This document shows positions 32,823 to 38,890 of a stretch of 38,890 nt of DNA, piece by piece. The DNA is from an uncultured Burkholderiales bacterium (GTDB lineage Bacteria; Pseudomonadota; Gammaproteobacteria; Burkholderiales; Burkholderiaceae_C). The stretch lies in the NCBI GenBank assembly GCA_903831655.1, contig CAIKYO010000267.1, forward strand, positions 1 through 38,890, given 5' to 3'. Made by a program: the position numbers and the translations under genes. Within the stretch, counting starts at the first letter, position 1, and every line of letters begins with the position of its first letter. The notes under the pieces were generated by a model. The model saw nothing but the letters and a program-made list of their open reading frames with translations. It was not told the DNA's origin and did no database searches.

Positions 32823-33785
32823 ATGGGAACAGGTTTTTTCTTTGATGAGCATTTTCGCTTGCATGACATGGGAGAAGGTCACCCCGAGTGTGGAGTGCGC
32901 TTGGAGGCAATTCTTGAGCGAATCCTAGAGACTGGGTTGGAGCACGCCTTGGTGCGACCCATTGTGCACCCTGCCACTGAACAAGATCTTCTCCTGGCCC
33001 ACAGTGCCAAACACATTGAGTACATCAAAGCGTTACACGAAGCCTTGAAGCTTCGATTGTTAAACGAGCCCGGTGCATTTGCACACATTGACCCCGACAC
33101 TTGGATGAATGCCAATACTTGGGATGCGTGTCTGTACGCGGTGGGTGCTGTGTTGGGTGCGACACGTGCTGTCCTTGCCGGTGAGTTGACCAATGCATTT
33201 TGTGCTGTTCGTCCTCCTGGGCACCACGCTGAGCGTGACACGGCCATGGGGTTTTGTTTTTTCAACAACGTGGCCATAGCAGTTAAATACGCTTTGGAGT
33301 TTGGGGGGCTAAAACGCGTTGCGGTGGTTGATTTTGATGTGCACCATGGGAACGGTACAGAAGATATTTTGGCCAATGACCCAAGGACTTTGATGGTCGG
33401 GTTTTATCAACATCCTTTTTATCCGTACAAACAAAAAATTCCGACTCCCTTGAACATGAAAAATATAGCTCTTCCAGCTTACGCCAAGCCAGAGCAAATC
33501 AGGGAGATGATTCAAGAGATTTGGTTACCTGAGCTTGAGTCTTTTGAGCCAGAGATGATCTTCATCAGTGCTGGCTTTGATGCTCACAGAGACGACGACA
33601 TGGGGCAATTTTTACTGCGAGAGTCTGACTATGCCTGGATCACACGCCAGATCAAGGGTGTTGCCTCACGGCATTCAAATGGACGAATCGTATCTTGCCT
33701 TGAAGGGGGGTATAACCCTAGAGCCTTGGCTTTGAGCGTTGAGTCGCACATTCGTGTTCTTGCGGATATGGAGCACCCCTTTTAA
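32823..33785 (+). CDS. Histone deacetylase-family (class II) amidohydrolase
   Basis: The 320-residue zinc enzyme has Asp172, His174 (VVDFDVHHGNGTED) and Asp253 (SAGFDAHRDDD) as metal ligands, catalytic His134-His135 in RPPGHHAE, and GGYNPR with the transition-state tyrosine at 297. Bacterial members deacetylate polyamines, acetoin-related compounds or other small amides and some proteins. ATG 32823 begins MGTGFFFDEHF, as in relatives; an in-frame GTG 27 nt upstream is less likely. There is no signal peptide. Neighbours (MltB divergent, MscS downstream) do not indicate a substrate. Confidence 0.9.
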   Translation: MGTGFFFDEHFRLHDMGEGHPECGVRLEAILERILETGLEHALVRPIVHPATEQDLLLAHSAKHIEYIKALHEALKLRLLNEPGAFAHIDPDTWMNANTWDACLYAVGAVLGATRAVLAGELTNAFCAVRPPGHHAERDTAMGFCFFNNVAIAVKYALEFGGLKRVAVVDFDVHHGNGTEDILANDPRTLMVGFYQHPFYPYKQKIPTPLNMKNIALPAYAKPEQIREMIQEIWLPELESFEPEMIFISAGFDAHRDDDMGQFLLRESDYAWITRQIKGVASRHSNGRIVSCLEGGYNPRALALSVESHIRVLADMEHPF

Positions 33786-33961
33786 TTCAACTCGATTTGA
33801 GGCGGGACAAGATGTACAAAGGGGAAGGTCAAGTGAGCAGACCCTATTGTTTGGTATATGTCAAAGTCATGTGTGTGAAATACTTTTTGGCATAAGATGA
33901 GGTGTAGGATGTTTTCCTTAACCGCAGCTAAGGTGCTGGTCCCTTGGTCAATGGAGAAACA

Positions 33962-35221
33962 ATGAATGCAGTGAATGTTTGGATAGAGGGGTTGGGTACG
34001 ATCTCTTTTGCACAACAAATCGGTCTATTGGTGTTGTGCGTTTGCGTTGCTTTTTACTGGGCTAAAAAAATTGGACATTGGTTTAAAAATGAATCCAATT
34101 TGATATTTGGTCAATCCACCGCTCAAGGTGTTTTGTTTCCCTTTTTGGCACTCGTCTTTGGGTTTGCCATCAAAGCTGTGTTGCATCAATTCAAATGGCC
34201 ATCGGAATTGATGGTCGCTGCATTGCCATTGTTGTTGTGCTGGTTGGTGATTAATTTGTGTCAAGGCGTGACGAGGTTCATCTTTCCATCTTCATCGGGC
34301 ATGCGTGAGGTTGAGCGATTGTTTGCATGGGGCAGTGGTATTTTTTGTGTATTCTGGGTATTTGGGTTGATGCCCGACTTCTTGCAAGAGCTTGAGCAAG
34401 TACATTTGTCTTTTGGTAAAACCCAAGTCGATCTCAGAACCTTGCTTGAAGGTGCCCTCAGTTGTGTGGCCGTGATTGTCTTAACGCTGTGGTTCTCCAC
34501 ATTGATTGAACGTCAAATCATCAAGCCCACCGTGCAGGACTTGTCCATGAGAAAGGTCTTGTCTAATTTATTGCGCACTTGTTTGGTCACGATAGGACTG
34601 TTGTTTTCCTTGTCTGCTGTGGGCCTAGATCTGACTGCATTATCTGTTTTGGGTGGTGCTTTGGGCGTTGGCTTGGGTTTTGGACTGCAAAAGTTGGCTG
34701 CGAATTATGTCAGTGGCTTTGTGATCCTTTTGGAGCGCTCTATTCGAATTGGGGATTTTGTTCGCATTGAGGAGTTTGAGGGGCAAATCACCGATATCAA
34801 AACCCGTTACACCTTGATTCGTGCTTACTCAGGCATCGAGTCCATCGTACCCAATGAGGTGCTGATGACCCAGCGGATTGAAAACTATTCTTTGCAAGAT
34901 CCCCACGTGATGTTGAGCACAAGCATTACGCTGTCCTACGACATCAATGTGCCCGAAGTTCAACTGTTGTTGGTTCAAGCAGCACTCAATTGTGATCGGG
35001 TGCAGCGCGATCCAGCTCCTAAAGCCTTATTGGAGGCTTTTGACTCAGATGGGTTGACTTTTAAATTGGTGTATTGGATCAAGGACCCCCAAAATGGGCA
35101 GCTCAATGTTCGGTCTATGGTCAATTGCAGCGTCCATGAAGCCTTGAAGGAGGCCAAAATTGAAATTCCCAGACCACAGCGAGAGATTCACTGGCCTCAA
35201 GGGGCTTCTCCCCCCTCTCAA
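33962..35221 (+). CDS. Small-conductance mechanosensitive channel (MscS family)
   Basis: The roughly 420-residue inner-membrane protein has about five to six hydrophobic segments before the MscS core. The pore-lining helix is in LSVLGGALGVGLGFGLQKLAANYVSG (Gly/Ala-rich packing), followed by the beta domain ILLERSIRIGDFVRI and IVPNEVLMTQRIENYS. It is longer than E. coli MscS (286), with extra N-terminal helices. ATG 33962 has GGAG 6 nt upstream; an in-frame TTG 18 nt earlier is rejected. The stop codon lies at 35222-35224. Such channels release solutes on hypo-osmotic shock. It appears to be a single gene. Confidence 0.9.
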
Positions 35222-35433
35222 TGAAGTCGCAGGCCTTTGGCTGAGGGCGTGATCAAAATAGCCTCAGTTGCCTTAAAATGGACTGTTAATGGGTTAAGAG
35301 CCAGTTTTGAGGTGCTCAGTGCTTGCCTGACCATCGCCTTTTGGGGTGTTCAACACAGCTTGCCATTGGAGTCCTTCGAGACGTCATGTCCCTGCTCTAG
35401 TCCACATACTTACTTACATTGTCAAGGATCAAC

Positions 35434-36183
35434 ATGAAAATTTTAGTGCCCGTTAAGCGTGTGGTTGACTACAACGTCAAGGTGCGAGTGAAGTCTGACC
35501 AAAGCGGTGTTGACATTGCGAATGTCAAGATGAGCATGAATCCGTTTGATGAAATAGCTGTGGAAGAGGCTGTTCGACTTAAAGAGAGTGGTGTGGCCAG
35601 CGAAATCGTTGCTATTTCCTGTGGTGTGACTCAGTGCACGGAGACCCTTAGAACGGCTCTTGCTATCGGTGCCGATCGTGCCATCTTGGTTGAAACCAAT
35701 GAAGATCTTCAGCCCTTGGCGGTCGCAAAACTCTTAAAAGCAGTCATGGCCAAAGAAAACCCTGAGTTGGTGATTTTGGGCAAACAAGCCATTGATGACG
35801 ATTGCAATCAAACGGGTCAAATGCTCGCAGCTTTGACCGGTTTGGGGCAAGCCACTTTTGCTTCAAAATTGGAGTTGGTTGACCAAAGGGCACAAGTGAC
35901 CCGAGAAGTCGACGGCGGCTTGGAGGTTCTGTCTTTGGCGTTGCCTGCTATTGTGACCACAGATTTACGCCTCAATGAGCCACGCTTCATCACACTGCCC
36001 AACATCGTAAAAGCCAAGAAAAAACCACTTGAAGTCATCAAGCCAGAGGATCTGGGGGTTGATGTTTCTCCAAGATTGAAAACACTCAAAGTGAGTGAGC
36101 CCTCACAACGGGGTGCTGGCATCAAGGTGGCCGACGTAGATGCGTTGGTTCATCAACTTAAAGATGTGGCAAAAGTCATTTGA
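35434..36183 (+). CDS. etfB: Electron transfer flavoprotein beta subunit
   Basis: The 249-residue subunit pairs with EtfA to carry electrons from acyl-CoA and other dehydrogenases to the quinone pool through ETF-quinone oxidoreductase. [19 protein letters not shown] is a typical start; [23 protein letters not shown] is the ETF-beta signature, and the AMP-binding region lies in the middle. ATG 35434 has AAGGA upstream; an in-frame extension to 35419 adds five residues without a ribosome site. It is the first gene of an etfB-etfA pair, preceded by 209 bp without a recognisable gene. Confidence 0.97.
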   Translation: MKILVPVKRVVDYNVKVRVKSDQSGVDIANVKMSMNPFDEIAVEEAVRLKESGVASEIVAISCGVTQCTETLRTALAIGADRAILVETNEDLQPLAVAKLLKAVMAKENPELVILGKQAIDDDCNQTGQMLAALTGLGQATFASKLELVDQRAQVTREVDGGLEVLSLALPAIVTTDLRLNEPRFITLPNIVKAKKKPLEVIKPEDLGVDVSPRLKTLKVSEPSQRGAGIKVADVDALVHQLKDVAKVI

Positions 36184-36236
36184 ACATCGAGTGTCGTAGA
36201 ACTGAATTGAATTCCTAATCAGAAAGTGAAATTTCC

Positions 36237-37169
36237 ATGAGCGCATTGGTAGTGGCTGAACATGATGGCGTCAGCATCAAATCTGGTACGTTGAACACGA
36301 TTGCTGCAGCAGCAAAGTGCTCTCAAGAGGTGCATGTGTTGGTGGCGGGTATGGCTTGCCATGAGGCAGCAAAAGCAGCAAGTGAATTGGTGGGAGTCAC
36401 CAAGGTGTTGGTGGCCCAAAGTGCTGCTCTTGAGCATGGTTTGGCGGAGAACTTGGCTTTGCAAGTTTTGGAGTTGGCCAAGTCCTATTCTCATGTGCTA
36501 TTTCCAGCCACAGCACAGGGTAAAAATGTCGCTCCTCGGGTCGCCGCTTTGCTGGACGTTGCTCAATTTTCGGATGTTACTCAAGTGGTTGACGCGTCGA
36601 CCTTTGAGCGTCCCATCTACGCTGGAAACGCGATCGCCACCGTCACCTCAGGAGATCCCATCAAAGTTCTGACTGTCAGAACCAGCAGTTTTGAGCCTTT
36701 GACAGGCTCACACATCACAAGCCCCATTGAGGAGCTTGCAGGTGTTGGGGATTGTGGACTGGTGCGATTTATGGGACAAGAAATTGCCAAGAGTGAGAGG
36801 CCTGAACTGGCTGGCGCCAAAATCATCGTTTCTGGTGGACGTGCTTTGGCCAGCAAAGAGCAATTCATGGACACCATGACACCTTTGGCAGACAAGTTGG
36901 GCGCTGCCATGGGAGCGAGTCGCGCAGCCGTTGATGCGGGTTACGCCCCCAACGATTGGCAAGTGGGTCAAACCGGCAAAATCGTTGCCCCAGACTTGTA
37001 CGTGGCGTGCGGTATCAGTGGCGCCATTCAGCACTTGGCGGGAATGAAGGACAGCAAAGTCATTGTTGCAATCAACAAAGACCCTGAAGCGCCTATTTTT
37101 AGTGTCGCCGATTTTGGACTTGAAGCAGATTTGTTTGCTGCAGTTCCTGAATTGGTCAGCAAGCTCTAA
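36237..37169 (+). CDS. etfA: Electron transfer flavoprotein alpha subunit
   Basis: The 310-residue FAD-binding subunit has an N-terminal adenine-nucleotide-like domain and a C-terminal FAD domain with IVSGGRAL, GQTGKIVAPDLYVACGISGAIQHLAGM and INKDPEAPIF, the ETF-alpha signature. It follows etfB by 53 bp. In many Comamonadaceae an acyl-CoA dehydrogenase gene comes next; here a secreted DsrE-like gene follows instead. The partner dehydrogenases must therefore be encoded elsewhere. Confidence 0.97.
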   Translation: MSALVVAEHDGVSIKSGTLNTIAAAAKCSQEVHVLVAGMACHEAAKAASELVGVTKVLVAQSAALEHGLAENLALQVLELAKSYSHVLFPATAQGKNVAPRVAALLDVAQFSDVTQVVDASTFERPIYAGNAIATVTSGDPIKVLTVRTSSFEPLTGSHITSPIEELAGVGDCGLVRFMGQEIAKSERPELAGAKIIVSGGRALASKEQFMDTMTPLADKLGAAMGASRAAVDAGYAPNDWQVGQTGKIVAPDLYVACGISGAIQHLAGMKDSKVIVAINKDPEAPIFSVADFGLEADLFAAVPELVSKL

Positions 37170-37237
37170 TGTCCTCGTGTCCTCAGCAAGATGGCTCGGT
37201 TTGGGTTGCTTGAATTGTGAATAGGTTGGAAGTAATC

Positions 37238-37666
37238 ATGAAAATTTTTCGCAATTTTGTCTTGCTCTGTTGCATGCTATTGGGTCTTGGTTTGACGTGT
37301 GTACGCGCACAAGATAAAGTGGTCTATCACTTTGACAACACCCAATCTCAAGGGCTCAAAGGGCTGCGAAACATTCGCAATCAGCTCGATTCAGAACCCA
37401 ACACGGTCATCATCGCAGTCACCCATGCCGCTGGCGTAGATATGTTGATGGATGGTGCCAAAGATGAGGCTTCCCAAACAGCTTATGAGCCCTTGATTGC
37501 AGACCTTGTTTCTCGTGGCGTTCGATTTGAGGTTTGTGAAATCACAATGAAAAATCGTGGCCTTAAAAAAGATCAATTCATCCTTGAGGCCACTTACACA
37601 CCATCCGGCGTGGTTCGAATCACCAAGCTTCAAAATAAGGAAGGCTTTGCTTACCTAAAGCCTTGA
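37238..37666 (+). CDS. Exported DsrE-family protein
   Basis: The 142-residue protein starts at ATG 37238 (GGAAG 6-7 nt upstream); a GTG 21 nt earlier would lengthen the region before the signal peptide. Residues 1-25 (KIFRNFVLLCCMLLGLGLTCVRAQ) are a signal peptide. The mature part fits the DsrE/DsrF fold: KVVYHFDN, ALRNIRNQLD-like NIRNQLDSEP, IIAVTHAAGVDMLMDGA, SRGVRFEVCEITM and PSGVVRITKLQNKEGFAYLKP. One conserved cysteine lies in FEVCEI; cytoplasmic DsrE relatives relay sulphur, but the role of exported versions is not established. It follows etfA by 68 bp. Confidence 0.88.
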   Translation: MKIFRNFVLLCCMLLGLGLTCVRAQDKVVYHFDNTQSQGLKGLRNIRNQLDSEPNTVIIAVTHAAGVDMLMDGAKDEASQTAYEPLIADLVSRGVRFEVCEITMKNRGLKKDQFILEATYTPSGVVRITKLQNKEGFAYLKP

Positions 37667-37728
37667 ACTCATATGTCTTGGCGCACTTGATTAAAGCGAG
37701 TGAGAGACATTCATCTTTGCTCTATCCT

Positions 37729-38187
37729 ATGAACTCTACTACCGACACACCAATAGTTTTTGACTGGACCGATTCGTTTGAATTGGGATTTAAACAAATG
37801 GACGATTCCCATAAAGAGTTCGTTCAAGTGGTCAATCAATTGCTCACCTGTGCTGATGAGGATTTTGTAAAAGCAATGGACGATTTTGCTTTGCATGCAA
37901 AAGAGCATTTCGGCGCCGAGGACGCTTGGATGCGTGAGACTCAGTTTCCAGCTGGTGACTGCCATATCGATGAACATGCAGCTGTCATGAAGTCTTTTGA
38001 CGAGGTATACGCTCTGGCCGTTCAAGGCGATGTCAAAACGGGTAGAGGTTTTGCGCAAGAGCTCATGAATTGGTTCCCAGGTCATGCTGATTACTTAGAT
38101 TCAGCTCTATCACATTGGATGTTTAAAAAAGAACATGGCGGCAAGCCTATCGTGATCAAACGCAGTGTTGGACAGCGTTCTGATTGA
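37729..38187 (+). CDS. Bacteriohemerythrin (oxygen-binding di-iron protein)
   Basis: This is a 152-residue single-domain hemerythrin. All seven usual di-iron ligands can be assigned: His28 (DDSHKEF), His60 and Glu64 (EHFGAED), His79 and His83 (CHIDEH), His119 and Asp124 (GHADYLD). Such proteins bind O2 reversibly and may deliver or sense it in the cytoplasm. ATG 37729 gives MNSTTDTPIVFDWTDSFELGF, which fits the family; no good ribosome-binding site precedes it. It may be co-transcribed with the DsrE-like gene 62 bp upstream. A terminator follows. Confidence 0.9.
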   Translation: MNSTTDTPIVFDWTDSFELGFKQMDDSHKEFVQVVNQLLTCADEDFVKAMDDFALHAKEHFGAEDAWMRETQFPAGDCHIDEHAAVMKSFDEVYALAVQGDVKTGRGFAQELMNWFPGHADYLDSALSHWMFKKEHGGKPIVIKRSVGQRSD

Positions 38188-38232
38188 AGTGCACCTCTCC
38201 CTGGTCGGTGAGGATTGATTTGATGAGGGCTA

Positions 38233-38268
38233 ATCTGGGTCTCAATCTTTTGAGCCCAGATCTAATTT
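38233..38268 (+). terminator. Terminator-like hairpin after the bacteriohemerythrin gene
   Basis: ATCTGGGTCTCAA (38233-38245) pairs with TTGAGCCCAGAT (38250-38261) with one bulged T and a 4-nt loop, then CTAATTTT. The T-run is short and slightly displaced. Confidence 0.6.
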
Positions 38269-38298
38269 TGCCCTTCAAGCTTTTTGCAATCGCTTTGA

Positions 38299-38742
38299 TC
38301 AATCACCTAAGATCAATACTGGCAAGTGACTGTGCAGGATCACATCGTGGGAATCACTGCCCAAGATAAAACCTTTTATACCTGTGCGCTTGTGCGAAGC
38401 CATGACGATCAAATCGGCATGCACTTTTTCTGCAACTTTGATAATGCCGTGCGAGACATTTGCGCTAAATGTGTGCTCTGTGCTCACGGCAAGAGTTGAA
38501 TCGAGCAGTTTTTTAGCTTGATCAAATAACTTAATTGAATACTCTTCACAAGCCTTTTTGTGATCATCCTCAGAGACGTAATAATTCATGGTTGAGTCTG
38601 AGTAAAAATTTGGCGCTAGTGGCTCTGAGATGTAGCTGAGTACGATTTCCGCTTTGTTCTCCGTTGCCAATTGATTGATTGGTGCCATATTTTTTTTATT
38701 GATCAAATCTGCGCTGATGGGGAGAAGAATTTTTTTAAACAT
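38299..38742 (-). CDS. Universal stress protein (UspA family)
   Basis: The 147-residue protein begins at ATG 38742 (MFKKILLPISAD) with AAAGGA 6 nt upstream; the in-frame extension to 38829 does not fit the family. The fold is visible in IVLSYISEP, IIKVAEKVHADLIVMASH and a final HSHLPVLIL. ATP-binding members have G-2x-G-9x-G-S; here the aligned region is ASHKRTGIKGFILGS, with Ala and Lys in place of the first two glycines, so nucleotide binding is doubtful. It converges on the hemerythrin gene. Usp proteins help survive starvation or oxygen stress. Confidence 0.9.
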   Translation of the reverse strand: MFKKILLPISADLINKKNMAPINQLATENKAEIVLSYISEPLAPNFYSDSTMNYYVSEDDHKKACEEYSIKLFDQAKKLLDSTLAVSTEHTFSANVSHGIIKVAEKVHADLIVMASHKRTGIKGFILGSDSHDVILHSHLPVLILGD

Positions 38743-38789
38743 GATGTGATCCTTTTGGGGTTGAGTGAGTTGAGGTGGAATAAATTGCT

Positions 38790-38805
38790 GTGATTTAATC
38801 ATCAC
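38790..38805 (-). promoter_or_regulatory. Palindrome upstream of the universal stress protein gene
   Basis: GTGAT and ATCAC arms are 6 bp apart, centred about 55 bp before the ATG. Arms resemble FNR/CRP half-sites, but the spacing fits neither (FNR TTGAT-N4-ATCAA, CRP TGTGA-N6-TCACA). Confidence 0.3.
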
Positions 38806-38890
38806 CCAAGCCAATCGGTGCTGGGGCATGATTGGTTATGGTGGTAAATAAATGTTTATAGGTTTCATCCTCCCCTTTTGAGTATGACAG

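Noticed and set aside
35237-35437. 66-codon open frame between mscS and etfB
   Set aside because: It has no ribosome-binding site and no resemblance to a known family, and it runs into the etfB start; a short hydrophobic protein cannot be excluded.
37605-37625. GGTTCGAATCACC, resembling the T-arm of a tRNA
   Set aside because: It lies inside the DsrE-like coding sequence, and no acceptor, D or anticodon stems can be built around it.
38790-38805. FNR or CRP box before the universal stress protein gene
   Set aside because: The half-sites are similar, but the spacing matches neither consensus, so I list it only as a palindrome.
1-38890. Mobile element, prophage, CRISPR or defence system
   Set aside because: No integrase, transposase, terminal inverted repeats, direct-repeat arrays or known defence domains were seen; gene content is chromosomal and metabolic throughout.

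Overview
The window reads as an ordinary, densely coded piece of a betaproteobacterial chromosome, most likely Burkholderiales and close to Comamonadaceae. This rests on protein character, on the gene order alaA-hom-thrC-moeA-moaD-moaE-(unknown)-clpB, which is familiar in that group, and on base composition that looks near 50% GC by eye. I see no integrase, transposase, CRISPR array, tRNA, rRNA, toxin-antitoxin pair or recognisable defence island. The organism appears aerobic and heterotrophic, able to use aromatic acids, malonate and acetate.

Region 1 (1-7170): aromatic catabolism interrupted by housekeeping genes. A class III extradiol (LigB-type) dioxygenase is cut by the left edge. It lies downstream of a PIN-PhoH ATPase gene and a bcp peroxiredoxin gene. 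Next comes a divergent cluster: a phthalate-dioxygenase-type Rieske oxygenase on the minus strand, and on the plus strand its PDR-type reductase, a Gfo/Idh/MocA dehydrogenase and a MarR regulator, each plus-strand gene overlapping the next by 4 nt. A 20-bp imperfect palindrome sits exactly between the -35 and -10 elements of two face-to-face promoters, which makes it a good candidate for the MarR operator.

Region 2 (7180-17184): core metabolism. An Mth938-like protein diverges from alaA-hom-thrC (alanine and threonine synthesis, tightly packed), followed by moeA-moaD-moaE (molybdenum cofactor), an unrecognised gene on the minus strand and clpB with a plausible sigma-32 promoter.

Region 3 (17344-25464): an MFS transporter paired with an acetolactate-synthase-like ThDP enzyme of unknown substrate; an acidic unknown protein preceded by a near-perfect 19-bp stem; class I fumarase; and acetyl-CoA synthetase diverging from fumarase.

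Region 4 (25105-31453): ilvD overlapping a small c-type cytochrome gene, lgt diverging from ilvD, then malonyl-CoA decarboxylase and malonyl-CoA synthetase, which together turn malonate into acetyl-CoA.

Region 5 (31444-38890): MltB-type lytic transglycosylase, histone-deacetylase-like amidohydrolase, MscS-type channel, etfB-etfA, a secreted DsrE-like protein, a bacteriohemerythrin with all seven iron ligands, and a universal stress protein.

The most notable signals outside genes are the divergent operator, a 28-bp motif shared at the same distance (80-81 bp) upstream of the two Fe-S dehydratase genes fumA and ilvD, the long inverted repeat at 20335-20379, and mutually exclusive stems between phoH and the extradiol dioxygenase gene. 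No clearly new multi-gene system is evident; the MFS/ThDP pair and the MarR-controlled oxygenase cluster are the best places to look for new chemistry.
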